DNA from: Flavobacteriaceae bacterium
GTDB lineage: Bacteria; Bacteroidota; Bacteroidia; Flavobacteriales; Flavobacteriaceae
Assembly: GCA_947459635.1 (NCBI GenBank)
Contig: CANHEA010000002.1
Span: forward strand, 1 to 64,000
Reading direction: 5' to 3'
Length of the DNA stretch: 64,000 nt
How positions within the stretch are numbered: the stretch's first letter is position 1; each line of letters starts with the position of its first letter. The position numbers and the translations under genes are program-made. Positions 11,432 through 21,249 of the stretch are shown here, one piece after another. The notes below the pieces were generated by a model. It ran no database searches and was not told where the DNA came from. It worked only from the letters and a program-made list of their open reading frames with translations.

Positions 11432-12610
11432 TTAGTTGCGTTCAATTACAATTGCCGAAGCACCGCCACCGCCATTGCAAATAGCCGCAGCACCAATCTT
11501 AGCATTGTTTTGTTGCAACACATTCATCAAAGTAATGATAATTCTAACACCAGAACAACCTAGTGGGTGTCCCAACGAAACGGCACCACCATTTACGTTT
11601 ACTTTATTATTGTCTAGTCCTAAAATCTGCGCATTAGCCAAACCAACAACAGAAAACGCTTCATTAAACTCAAAGAAATCAACATCAGCCAATGACAATC
11701 CAGCTTTATCTAAAGCTTTGGGAAGCGCTTTGGCTGGTGCAGTGGTAAACCATTTTGGCTCTTGAGCGGCATCAGCGTAACTCACGATTGTAGCAATTGG
11801 CTTTAAACCCATTGCTGCCGCTTTTTCTTCGCTCATCAAAATCACAGCACCAGCACCGTCATTAATTGTGGAAGCATTGGCAGCAGTAACTGTTCCTTCT
11901 TTTGTAAAGGCAGGATTTAACGATGGAATCTTATCTAATTTAACGTTGGTGTATTCTTCGTCTTTTGTGACCATAACGGGTTCACCACGTCTTTGCGGTA
12001 CAGCAACTGGAACCACTTCATTGTCAAATTTTCCAGCGTCCCACGCTTTTGATGAACGCTCGTAGGATTGCACTGCAAAAGCATCTTGCTGTTCCCGTGT
12101 AATTTTATATTCGCTTGCACATAAGTCAGCAGAAACCCCCATGGCATTATTATCATAGGCGTCTTGTAGTCCGTCTTTTTGCATACCATCAACCATCGAA
12201 GTTGGTCCAAATTTTACCCCATTTCTCAAATGCACGTAGTGTGGAATCATACTCATGTTTTCCATACCGCCAGCAACAATGATTTCAGCATCACCAGCCA
12301 TAATCGATTGTGCACCTAACATTACTGCTTTCATTCCAGAAGCGCAAACTTTATTGACCGTTGTGGCAATAACAGAATTTGGCAATCCCGCATATAACGC
12401 CGCTTGACGAGCCGGAGCTTGACCGACACCTGCTTGAACTACATTTCCCATGATTACTTCGTCAACTAAATTGGGGTCCAAGTTGATTTTATCTAAAGCT
12501 CCCTTAATAGCTGCTGCACCCAAATGTGGCGCACTAACAGTTGACAAAGCGCCCATGAAACTTCCAATTGGAGTTCTAGCTGCTGAAACGATAACTACTT
12601 TTTTATTCAT
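11432..12610 (-). CDS. acetyl-CoA C-acyltransferase (thiolase)
   Basis: 'VNKVCASGMKAVMLGAQSI', 'NVNGGAVSLGHPLGCSGVRI' and 'AAICNGGGGASAIVIER'. Confidence 0.95.
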   Translation of the reverse strand: MNKKVVIVSAARTPIGSFMGALSTVSAPHLGAAAIKGALDKINLDPNLVDEVIMGNVVQAGVGQAPARQAALYAGLPNSVIATTVNKVCASGMKAVMLGAQSIMAGDAEIIVAGGMENMSMIPHYVHLRNGVKFGPTSMVDGMQKDGLQDAYDNNAMGVSADLCASEYKITREQQDAFAVQSYERSSKAWDAGKFDNEVVPVAVPQRRGEPVMVTKDEEYTNVKLDKIPSLNPAFTKEGTVTAANASTINDGAGAVILMSEEKAAAMGLKPIATIVSYADAAQEPKWFTTAPAKALPKALDKAGLSLADVDFFEFNEAFSVVGLANAQILGLDNNKVNVNGGAVSLGHPLGCSGVRIIITLMNVLQQNNAKIGAAAICNGGGGASAIVIERN

Positions 12611-12842
12611 GATAGTGATGAAGTTTATTTAATTCGATGCGAATTTAATCATTTTCAAGAAATACTAAATTACATTTCCGATATTATTGAGGTTTGATTT
12701 ATAATGCTGGTATATTTTGTCCATTGCTGGACTAAAAGTCCACTATTTTTCTAATTCTTAGAGTTAAAAGTTACTCTCAGAAATAGCTATACATTTGATT
12801 GTTAATGTTTTTAATTTTGAACAAAAAAAAACATTCTAATAA

Positions 12843-12874
12843 TTTGTAAAATATAGAATAGAAAGTTACATTTG
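12843..12874 (+). promoter_or_regulatory. Bacteroidota-type promoter for the tRNA cluster
   Basis: TTTG - 20 nt - TACATTTG, about 35 nt upstream of tRNA-Ser. Matches the TTG / TAnnTTTG consensus. Confidence 0.7.
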
Positions 12875-12908
12875 CAACCGCTTAAATGTGCACACGTTCT
12901 TTAAGTTT

Positions 12909-12995
12909 GGAGAGTTGCCTGAGTGGCCGAAAGGACATGTTTGCTAAACATGCGTATGGGAAACTGTACCAAGGGTTCGAATCCCTTACTCTCCG
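12909..12995 (+). tRNA. tRNA-Ser(GCT)
   Basis: Cloverleaf with acceptor GGAGAGT/ACTCTCC, long variable arm, anticodon loop TTGCTAA and T-loop GGTTCGAATCC. Confidence 0.95.
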
Positions 12996-13008
12996 CTTTT
13001 TTTACGCT

Positions 13009-13083
13009 CGGGGTGTAGCGTAGCCCGGTTATCGCGCCTGCTTTGGGAGCAGGAGGCCGCAGGTTCGAATCCTGCCACCCCGA
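13009..13083 (+). tRNA. tRNA-Pro(TGG)
   Basis: Acceptor CGGGGTG/CACCCCG, anticodon loop TTTGGGA and T-arm GGTTCGAATCC. Confidence 0.95.
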
Positions 13084-13120
13084 CAATCAAACTTTTCCAT
13101 TTAAGTTTTAAAAGAAAAAT

Positions 13121-13194
<74 letters not shown>

Positions 13195-13195
13195 C

Positions 13196-13226
13196 AAAAA
13201 GCCTTTCGTAATGAAAGGCTTTTTTG
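13196..13226 (+). terminator. Intrinsic terminator of the tRNA cluster
   Basis: AAAAAGCCTTTC-gtaat-GAAAGGCTTTTTT. Confidence 0.85.
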
Positions 13227-13250
13227 TTTTTATCTATTTTGGAAACAAGA

Positions 13251-13281
13251 AAAAGGCTGTAATGATAATTTACAGCCTTTC
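13251..13281 (-). terminator. Intrinsic terminator downstream of the DUF4397 gene
   Basis: AAAGGCTGTAA...TTTACAGCCTTT hairpin. Confidence 0.65.
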
Positions 13282-13299
13282 ATATATTAATTCTAAACG

Positions 13300-15009
13300 T
13301 TAATTCTTACTTACTATAAATTTCTGTTTGAATGGTTTGTTGTCAATCAATAAGTCTAGAACATAAAGACCATTAGAAAGTGTCGAAACATCGATGCTAT
13401 TTTCTACTTTGGTCATTGATTTAACGGCACGTCCACTGACATCTATAATTTGCCCAGAAACACTATCGAATGAAAATGGAATACTAATATTTAATATTTC
13501 AGAGGCTGGATTTGGAGAAATTGCAACCGTTGCAAAGTCAAAACTTTCAGAACTTAGAGGTATTGCTGGTAATGCTATCATGTCACCTCCTGAAGGCAAT
13601 GCAACCCAAAGACCAAAAGCAGCTCCGCCACTGTTATTAGCTGGATTTAGAAATCCACTAGCAACAACAGTTAGTGCTGTACCTTGTAAATTTAGGGTAG
13701 CCAATGGTGCGCTGTATCTCGCAACCGTAACAGTTCCAGTAGCATCTTTAACATCTAAAACATAGTCAGCCGTTGGTAGTTCCAAATAAGCTGAATTGAA
13801 ATTTGGAAAGGAAATATCATCCACAACAGTTCCAGCTGGAATACTTGACTCTACTACATCAACAGTAGGAGCATCAGTAGAACCATGGTTTACTAATACG
13901 TCTGTATTTGCTGCACTAGAAGCAGTTTCTCTTCCTTGGGCGAAAACGGATAGTCCGAAAGGTTGTGCTGGAGCATATCCAGTTGCACTAACAATTCCAT
14001 TTGCAACGACAACATAAGTTTCCCCTGCAGTCAACGTTGGTGCAATGTTGTATATACTTTCTGCTGCTGATGTACTTGTACTTGGCGCAATATCAATTTG
14101 AATCGGTGTTCCCGCTGGAGCATCTATAAATGGGGTTGCGGTTCTAAAGGCGAAATCATTCAATAAAAGAGCACCATTCAAATAAACGTCTACCAACGCT
14201 GCCGCTGCATCCGCAGAATTATGAATAACTTGAACTCTAGCTGTGGTTGGAGGCGTTACTAAAGGCAACGGAATTAATGCTCCTCCAGAAGGAAGCGCAA
14301 CATATAATCCGAAAGCAGGTCCATCGCTATTTTGACTTGGATCTAAAAAACCACTTGCTACAACAGTCAATGCAACTCCTTGCAAATTTAAAGTAGCTAA
14401 TGGTGCAGCATAAGTAGCAACTGTTACAGAACCTGTAGCATCCTGCACCGCTAACGTGTAGTCAGCCGTTGGCAATTCAAGATAAGATGAACTGAAATCA
14501 GGAAATGAAATATCGTCAATTACTGTTCCTGCTGGGATACTAACTTCAGCAACGTCAACCGTTGGAGCATCCGTGGAACCATGATGCACCAGAACATCTG
14601 TAGTAGTTGCGCTAGACGCGGTTTCTCTTCCAGAGGCAAAAACAGCTAATCCGAATGGTTGGGTTGGTGTATATCCACTAGCACTAACAATTCCGTCAGC
14701 AACAACGGCATAGGTTTCTCCAGGAGTCAATGTTGGAGCGATGCTGTAGATACTCTCTGCAGCAGAGGTACTTGTGCCTGGGGCAATATCAATTTGAATT
14801 GGAACGCCAGCAGGCGCGTCTATAAATGGCGTTGCGGTTCTGAAAGCAAAATTGTCAAGCAGAAGGTTTCCATTCAAATAAACATCGACTGACGCCGCTG
14901 CGGCATCGGCTGAATTGTGAATTACTTGCACTCTAGCAGTTTGAGCAAGAGTCACTTGTGCGCCAAAAAAAGCGGCGCCGATAATAAATAGTTGAGTAAA
15001 CTTTTTCAT
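13300..15009 (-). CDS. DUF4397 domain protein (two repeats) with T9SS type A C-terminal sorting domain
   Basis: Signal peptide, two ~228-aa repeats starting 'ARVQVIHNSADAAAA.VDVYLNG', and C-term 'ISPNPASEILNISIPF...GLYVLDLLIDNKPFKQKFIVSKN'. Confidence 0.88.
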   Translation of the reverse strand: MKKFTQLFIIGAAFFGAQVTLAQTARVQVIHNSADAAAASVDVYLNGNLLLDNFAFRTATPFIDAPAGVPIQIDIAPGTSTSAAESIYSIAPTLTPGETYAVVADGIVSASGYTPTQPFGLAVFASGRETASSATTTDVLVHHGSTDAPTVDVAEVSIPAGTVIDDISFPDFSSSYLELPTADYTLAVQDATGSVTVATYAAPLATLNLQGVALTVVASGFLDPSQNSDGPAFGLYVALPSGGALIPLPLVTPPTTARVQVIHNSADAAAALVDVYLNGALLLNDFAFRTATPFIDAPAGTPIQIDIAPSTSTSAAESIYNIAPTLTAGETYVVVANGIVSATGYAPAQPFGLSVFAQGRETASSAANTDVLVNHGSTDAPTVDVVESSIPAGTVVDDISFPNFNSAYLELPTADYVLDVKDATGTVTVARYSAPLATLNLQGTALTVVASGFLNPANNSGGAAFGLWVALPSGGDMIALPAIPLSSESFDFATVAISPNPASEILNISIPFSFDSVSGQIIDVSGRAVKSMTKVENSIDVSTLSNGLYVLDLLIDNKPFKQKFIVSKN

Positions 15010-15294
15010 AAATGTTTGTTTTTAAATTTTAAGCCAAATATAGTTTAGCCTTTTTTAATATTTATTAAACAAAATTGTGTTTGTGTTTTTTTTAACCTTT
15101 GTTAACGATTGTCATATCATTGATTTTCAGATATTAATGATTTCTACTACATAAATTATTTCTCTTGACAACACGAGAAATAGTATTACTATTAAACAAG
15201 ATTAAAAGAAATTCTAAAAATTATTAAGAAGTGCAGTGTAACAGCATCTTTTGGCTTACTGGATTTCGTTACTTTGAAAAAGTTTACCAAAAAA

Positions 15295-15328
15295 AAAGGC
15301 CGTAACTAAATAAGTTACAGCCTTTAAA
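15295..15328 (-). terminator. Intrinsic terminator downstream of the four-repeat DUF4397 gene
   Basis: AAAGGCCGTAACT-aaata-AGTTACAGCCTTT. Confidence 0.65.
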
Positions 15329-15345
15329 AAATTAAGTAATTTAGA

Positions 15346-18300
15346 TTATCGCACTTTGTCTACTATAAACTTCTGCTTGAATGATTTGTTGTCAATGGTC
15401 AAATCTAGTACATACATTCCGCTTGCCAAATCTGAGACATCAAGCGTATTGTCTATTTGCTTAATAGGCTTTACAGATCTGCCGCTCATGTCTACTATGT
15501 TTCCAGAAATTAGACTAAATGTAAACGGTATCTGTAGTTGTAATTTCTCAGCAACTGGATTTGGAGAAATTGAAATCGAACTACTTCCAAAAATCTCGGT
15601 ACCAAGAGGAGCAGCTGGTAACTCAATCAAATCGCCTCCGCCAGATAGCGCCATCCATAACCCAAATTCGGCGCCATTGCTATTTTGGTCTGGATTCAAG
15701 AAGCCACTGGCAACTACAGTAATGGCTTGACCTTGTAAATTCAAACTCTCAAGAGGAGCCACGTAAGATGCTACTGTTGATGTTCCAGCAGAATCTCTAA
15801 CGTCTATGTTATAATTTGACGTCGGCAATTCTACATACCCCGCCGCAAAATTACCAAACGAAATATCATCAACGAGCGTTTCGTCAGGAATGCCGACTTT
15901 TACAATATCTACCGTTGGCGCATCTGTCGCTCCATGATTTATCAGAATATCTGTATTTGAACTGTTTGAAGCAGTTTCTCTTACTTGCGCCAAAACAGAC
16001 AATCCAAAAGGTTGACTAGGGGTGTATCCTGTGCCACTTACAATTCCATTTGCAACAATGATATAGGTTTCATTTTGCATCAGCGTAGTAGTGGTGGTGT
16101 ATATACTTTCAGCGACTGAAGTACTTGTACTTGGCGCAATATTGATTTGTATTGGAGTTTCAGCCGGCGCATCAATAAACGGTGTAGCGGTTCTAAATGC
16201 AAAATTATCAAGCAAAAGTGTACCATTCAAATAAACGTCAACCACAGCTGCTGCCGAATCTGCTGAATTATGTATGATTTGCACTCGAGCTGTAGGCGGA
16301 GGAGGTATTACCAATGGCAATGGAATTAGATTTCCACCGCTCGCCAAAGCAACCCATAATCCGAATTCAGGTCCATTGCTATTTTGACTCGGTTGAATAA
16401 AACCGCTAGCCACAACAGTTATTGCTTGTCCTTGCAAACTTAATGTTGATAATGGCGCGGAATAAGTAGCAACCACCGCTGTTCCCGACGCATCTCTAAC
16501 GTCTAAAGTATAGTCTGCAGTTGGCAACTCTAAATAAGCTGAATTGAAATTTGGAAACGAAATATCATTTACAATCGTCCCCGCAGGAATGCTAGTTTCG
16601 ACAACATCTACTGTTGGAGCATCTGTGGATCCATGATTTACTAAAATATCTGTATTAGAACTATTCGAAGCAGTTTCTCTTCCTTGAGCAAAGACTGACA
16701 ATCCAAATGGTTGACTAGGTGTATATCCTGTCGCACTAACAATTCCGTTTGCAACAATTATATATTTTTCATTTTGTGTTAAAGTAGTAGTGGTGTTGTA
16801 AATACTTTCAGCTACTGACGTACTTGTACTTGGAGCAATATCTATTTGTATTGGAGTTTCAGCCGGCGCATCAATAAAAGGTGTTGCAGTTCTAAATGCA
16901 AAATCATCTAATAAAAGTGTGCCATTCAAATAAACATCAACCAACGCTGCTGCTGCATCTGATGAATTGTGAATGATTTGCACTCGCGCTGATGGCGGTG
17001 GTGGAATAAACGTTAATGGTATTAAATTACCGCCCATATTACTCGCAACCCACAATCCAAAAGCGGGACCATTACTATTTTGAGTCGGATTTAAGAAACC
17101 ACTTGCTACAACCGTAATCGCATTTCCACCTAAATTTAAAGCATCGAAATGTGCTTCGTAGCTAGCAACTACATTGGTTCCGGACGCATTTCTAACATCC
17201 AAAGTATAATCTGCTGTCGGTAACGAAACATATCCTGAATTGAAATTTGGATAAAAAATATTATCGACAATAGTTCCAGCAGGAACACTGGTTTCTACAA
17301 TATCAACCACTGGCGCATCTGGTGAACCATGATTAATTAATACATCTGTGTTAGAAGCGTTAGAAGCCGTTTCTCTTCCTTGATCATAAATAGATAGCGC
17401 GAATGGCTGGCTTGGCGTATATCCACTTGGGCTAATAATTCCATTGGCCACAATAATATACTCGCCGCCAACATTTAAAGTTGTAGTCAAATTGTAAATA
17501 CTATCCGCCACTGAGGTACTGTTACTTGGTGCAATGTCAATAGAAATAGGCGTTCCAGCACTTAAATCCAGGAATGGTGTAGCAGTTCTGAACGCAAAAT
17601 CATCTAAAACCAAACCACCATCAATGTAAACATCTACAAGTGAAGCAGCTAGATCAGGTGCATTATGAATTATTTGAACTCTAGCATATTGAGATAATCC
17701 TAATGGAATTAAGTTACCACCTGCTGGTAAAGCAACCCACAATCCAAACGAAGGACCATTACTGTTTTGAGAAGGGTTGACAAAACCGCTTGCCACTATT
17801 GTAATCGCTTGTCCCTGTAATCCCAGTCCTTGTAGCAAAACATCGTAGGAAGCTACTACGGTATTTCCCGTTTGATCAGTCACATCTATTGTGTAATTTC
17901 CGGTCGTTACTTCAATGTAATTGGAATTGAAGGTTGGATAGTAAATATTATCAACAAGTGTTTCTAATGGGAGCGTAGTCGTATTAACGATATCATAAGT
18001 TGGAGCATCTGTAGCGCCATGGCACACCAGAAGATCAGTATTGCTAGCATTGTTAGCAATTTCGCGACCTTGACTATAAATCGTTAGTTCAAATGGTTGA
18101 AATGGTAAATATCCTGTCGGACTTATCAACCCGTTAGCAATAACAATGTAGGTCTCATTGGCAACAAAGGCAGTTACAATATTGTAAATACTCTCTGCAC
18201 TTGAAGTACTGTTACTTGGCGCCACGTCAATCGTTAATGGAATTCCTGCTGGGACATCCATAAATGGAGTTGCAGTCCTAAAGGCAAAATCTTCGTGCAA

Positions 18301-18447
18301 TAATGTACCATTAACATAAATATCAACAAGTGCAGTTGCTGCATCGGCTGAATTATGGATGATTTGCACACGAGCTGTCTGCGATAATGCAAAATTGCCA
18401 AATAGCAGCAAGAATGCAAAAATCAAATAGTTAGTAAATCTTTTCAT
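15346..18447 (-). CDS. DUF4397 domain protein (four repeats) with T9SS type A C-terminal sorting domain
   Basis: Four ~230-aa repeats each beginning 'ARVQIIHN(S/A)' and C-term 'ISPNPVAEKLQLQIPF...GMYVLDLTIDNKSFKQKFIVDK'. Start revised to MKRFTNYLIFAFLLLFG (signal peptide). Confidence 0.88.
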   Translation of the reverse strand: MKRFTNYLIFAFLLLFGNFALSQTARVQIIHNSADAATALVDIYVNGTLLHEDFAFRTATPFMDVPAGIPLTIDVAPSNSTSSAESIYNIVTAFVANETYIVIANGLISPTGYLPFQPFELTIYSQGREIANNASNTDLLVCHGATDAPTYDIVNTTTLPLETLVDNIYYPTFNSNYIEVTTGNYTIDVTDQTGNTVVASYDVLLQGLGLQGQAITIVASGFVNPSQNSNGPSFGLWVALPAGGNLIPLGLSQYARVQIIHNAPDLAASLVDVYIDGGLVLDDFAFRTATPFLDLSAGTPISIDIAPSNSTSVADSIYNLTTTLNVGGEYIIVANGIISPSGYTPSQPFALSIYDQGRETASNASNTDVLINHGSPDAPVVDIVETSVPAGTIVDNIFYPNFNSGYVSLPTADYTLDVRNASGTNVVASYEAHFDALNLGGNAITVVASGFLNPTQNSNGPAFGLWVASNMGGNLIPLTFIPPPPSARVQIIHNSSDAAAALVDVYLNGTLLLDDFAFRTATPFIDAPAETPIQIDIAPSTSTSVAESIYNTTTTLTQNEKYIIVANGIVSATGYTPSQPFGLSVFAQGRETASNSSNTDILVNHGSTDAPTVDVVETSIPAGTIVNDISFPNFNSAYLELPTADYTLDVRDASGTAVVATYSAPLSTLSLQGQAITVVASGFIQPSQNSNGPEFGLWVALASGGNLIPLPLVIPPPPTARVQIIHNSADSAAAVVDVYLNGTLLLDNFAFRTATPFIDAPAETPIQINIAPSTSTSVAESIYTTTTTLMQNETYIIVANGIVSGTGYTPSQPFGLSVLAQVRETASNSSNTDILINHGATDAPTVDIVKVGIPDETLVDDISFGNFAAGYVELPTSNYNIDVRDSAGTSTVASYVAPLESLNLQGQAITVVASGFLNPDQNSNGAEFGLWMALSGGGDLIELPAAPLGTEIFGSSSISISPNPVAEKLQLQIPFTFSLISGNIVDMSGRSVKPIKQIDNTLDVSDLASGMYVLDLTIDNKSFKQKFIVDKVR
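15610..18375 (-). repeat. Four tandem intragenic ~690-700 bp repeats encoding DUF4397 units
   Basis: Repeat starts near 18375, 17690, 16990 and 16290 (each 'gcac[tA]cGcGCT...' = ARVQIIH on the minus strand). Spacing is near-constant. Confidence 0.8.
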
Positions 18448-18682
18448 ATGTTTTTTGTTTATTTTGACGGTCAAAAATAGCTAACTTATTTTAAAAAAAA
18501 TCATCAATATTGTATTTAAACTTTTTTTAACTGCTGTAAAAAAAGCATGTGATTTAGAATAGTCAAAAAGCGCTAAACTCCCGTAAATCCAAGAAAAAAC
18601 ACCAATAAATGACAGTTTTACTATTAAACGAATGCTAAAAATCAAAATTATTTCTAATAAGCAAACCTAAAAAAATAATTTC

Positions 18683-19489
18683 TTGCAATTCCAGGTTTTT
18701 AAAATCGATTATATTGTCTTAATTTGTGTTTCAAATTGTACCAAAATGAATGTCAAATATCTCGTTTTTTTTCAAATCTGCCTTTTGTTTTTTGTTAGTT
18801 GTGCCACTAAGCAACCTCTAATAGAAAAAAAACAAAATTTGAATGTCTCTGAAATTACTAATATCGACAACAAAAGTGCGGAAATTGTTTTAAAGGAAGA
18901 TCTTAAAGAAGCTGCATCTTCTTCAAAAGATATCAACATTAAAGACACTACATTCGTCAATTTAAAAGACTTTAGTGCTGATTTTGTCTACAATATGAAG
19001 TACGCCACAACAGCTAATTTTTTGCAAGCTAAAGTGTATGATTGTGAAGCGTGCTATCTTCGATATAAAACTGTCAAGTCGCTTATCAGTGCAAACGAGA
19101 AATTTCTAAAAAAAGGCTATCGAATTATGCTTTTCGATTGCTATCGGCCGTTGTCTATTCAGAAGAAAATGTGGGAAATTGTTTCTAATCCAAATTATGT
19201 TGCAGATCCGAAGAAGGGTTCCATTCACAATAGAGGAGGAGCCGTCGACATCGGTTTGGTTGATAAGGACGGAAAGGAGCTAGACATGGGAACTTCTTTT
19301 GATCATTTTGGTATTGAAGCCAGCCACGATTTCGATCAATTGTCTGACGAAATCAAAGCCAACCGAAAATTGCTGAGAAGAATCATGACGCAAAATAATT
19401 TTAGAATCTTCGAAAGTGAGTGGTGGCACTACAATCTCAAAAACGCGCAAAAAGATCCCATTTCTAATTTTAAATGGAAATGCGATTAG
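18683..19489 (+). CDS. D-alanyl-D-alanine dipeptidase (VanX-like, peptidase M15 family) lipoprotein
   Basis: 'SADFVYNMKYATTANFLQAKVYDCEACYLRYKT', 'DCYRPLSIQKKMWEIV', 'SIHNRGGAVDIGLVDKDG' and 'ESEWWHYNL'. N-term is a lipoprotein signal (FVSCATK). Confidence 0.88.
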   Translation: MQFQVFKIDYIVLICVSNCTKMNVKYLVFFQICLLFFVSCATKQPLIEKKQNLNVSEITNIDNKSAEIVLKEDLKEAASSSKDINIKDTTFVNLKDFSADFVYNMKYATTANFLQAKVYDCEACYLRYKTVKSLISANEKFLKKGYRIMLFDCYRPLSIQKKMWEIVSNPNYVADPKKGSIHNRGGAVDIGLVDKDGKELDMGTSFDHFGIEASHDFDQLSDEIKANRKLLRRIMTQNNFRIFESEWWHYNLKNAQKDPISNFKWKCD

Positions 19490-20061
19490 TTTTTTGCTTC
19501 AAGACAATGTAAGTAATTGATAAAGTAAGATTCAGGCTCGTATACTTCGTTATTCAACTCAGATTTGAATTCTCTCTTAAAAATATAATCACTTGCGTCT
19601 GTAGAAAACTTAATTCTAATAAAAGAAACGGCAGAATTCTTCAATTCGACGTAATCCATTTTGGAAATACTAAAATAGCCCGTCAAGATTCTATTGTTCA
19701 GCCCTTTGTCGTCACGAACTAAAGTGCCGCAGCTTTCTTCATTGACAAAAGACAGCGTTACTATTTTGTTATTGGCCAGTTGCACGTATATCTTTGAACT
19801 TTTATCAAAGCATTTAATCTTGATAAAATCTGCACTTTTTTCAATCAACTGGAGATTAAATAAGGGCTTTTCATCAGCCAAAATAAAAGAAGCAAAAAGG
19901 AAAGTCGAGTTACCCGCAAAGTTTTTTTCATATAACAAATATTCTTTTGTCGTCTTGTAGCTACCCAAGGAATCAACAACATTAGTCGAAAAATCGCAAG
20001 GTTTCTGGGCATAGCCACAAAAAACAAATAAGAAAGTAATCGTGCTAAAAAAGTATTTCAT
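19486..20061 (-). CDS. Hypothetical secreted protein
   Basis: Signal-peptide-like N-terminus, intact ORF. No family recognised. Confidence 0.65.
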   Translation of the reverse strand: MKYFFSTITFLFVFCGYAQKPCDFSTNVVDSLGSYKTTKEYLLYEKNFAGNSTFLFASFILADEKPLFNLQLIEKSADFIKIKCFDKSSKIYVQLANNKIVTLSFVNEESCGTLVRDDKGLNNRILTGYFSISKMDYVELKNSAVSFIRIKFSTDASDYIFKREFKSELNNEVYEPESYFINYLHCLEAKN

Positions 20062-20068
20062 TGTCTAT

Positions 20069-21247
20069 TTAGATTTTGCTGCAAAGTAAAACTATTTTGT
20101 TATTATTTAGGTCTGTTGTAAAAAAACAGTAGAGACTGCCGCCTTCGCGAATCTTCCATTTTTTACGAATATCCTCAACTGAGTCTGGAAAGTTTCTGGT
20201 GGTCACATTTGCTTTTTTTCCTTCTAGAGTGGCTTTCATTTCTTTCTTTTGATAGGGTAGCACTGCGTTTACCTTAAAACTACGACCAGGAAAAGGAATC
20301 AGTTTTTCTGAAGTATATAAATGGGAATTAACATGCAATTTATTAATACCAAACCGTGCACTTACTTCTGCAAAACCTCCTGACTTCATGATGGCGGCGT
20401 TGGGTTCATAAAGATAAGTTTCAGGCGGACCATAGGAAGCTAAATGATCGTTACTATTCCACTCAAAAGAGAACTGTTCTGAATCTTCCTTTTTAAGATT
20501 GATGGTGTCTATTTCGATAGTGGATAAGTAATTCCTGGAGATTTCCCACAGCACTTCTTTGACTTCATTATCAACAGCAACTACATGAACGCTTTTTACA
20601 AATTTCAATTCATTGAGACCAGCAGTAATATCTAAGATTGGCGCTGTTTTTATTAATATGTTATCTGAAAATCTAAAGTAAAAATCTAACAATTCCGGCA
20701 CATTCGGCAGACAGTCTTGCAGCATAAATACTTTGCCCTTATGGTCATTTCTTCGTGAGGGATCAATATAAATCCAATCATATTTTTGTCCGAAGTCGAT
20801 GAGGATTTGTGCGCTATCTCCGGTGAAACATTTTATATTATGAGCAAGCAATTGCTCAAAATTATGTTGTACGACGACAGATAGATCTTGATTCACTTCA
20901 CAATGTACCACTGAGTCAAATTGTTTCGAAAAATAAAAACAATCTACACCAAAGCCGCCAGTCAAGTCGATTATGGAAGAACCAGCGACTAAACTTGCTT
21001 TATAAGCTGCAGTTTTTTCAGAGGAAGTTTGCTCAATTGAGATCTTAGTTGGATAAACTATCTTGTCGGCAGAAAACCAAGTTGGTAATTTGTCTTTTGC
21101 CTTTTGCCTGCTTTCAATTTGTGATAGAATTTCGCTCCAAGCCACAGCTGGAAAAGGATTTTTCATCAACGCCAATTTCGAAATAGCAGCAGTTGAATTT
21201 ACTTTGATGAATGCTTGGATCTCAGTTTGCAGAATATCAAATTGCAA
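20069..21247 (-). CDS. THUMP-like / class I SAM-dependent methyltransferase
   Basis: 'IIDLTGGFGVDCFYFSKQF', 'DWIYIDPSRRNDHKGKVFML' and C-term 'FPDSVEDIRKKWKIREGGSLYCFFTT'. Confidence 0.85.
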   Translation of the reverse strand: MQFDILQTEIQAFIKVNSTAAISKLALMKNPFPAVAWSEILSQIESRQKAKDKLPTWFSADKIVYPTKISIEQTSSEKTAAYKASLVAGSSIIDLTGGFGVDCFYFSKQFDSVVHCEVNQDLSVVVQHNFEQLLAHNIKCFTGDSAQILIDFGQKYDWIYIDPSRRNDHKGKVFMLQDCLPNVPELLDFYFRFSDNILIKTAPILDITAGLNELKFVKSVHVVAVDNEVKEVLWEISRNYLSTIEIDTINLKKEDSEQFSFEWNSNDHLASYGPPETYLYEPNAAIMKSGGFAEVSARFGINKLHVNSHLYTSEKLIPFPGRSFKVNAVLPYQKKEMKATLEGKKANVTTRNFPDSVEDIRKKWKIREGGSLYCFFTTDLNNNKIVLLCSKI

Positions 21248-21249
21248 GG

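Noticed and set aside
13394-16019. Plus-strand ORFs of 67-124 aa across the DUF4397 genes
   Set aside because: They are antisense to repeated coding units and recur only because the units repeat.
18475-18700. AT-rich intergenic stretch considered for a CRISPR leader or small RNA
   Set aside because: No direct repeats with regular spacers and no clear terminator hairpin were seen.
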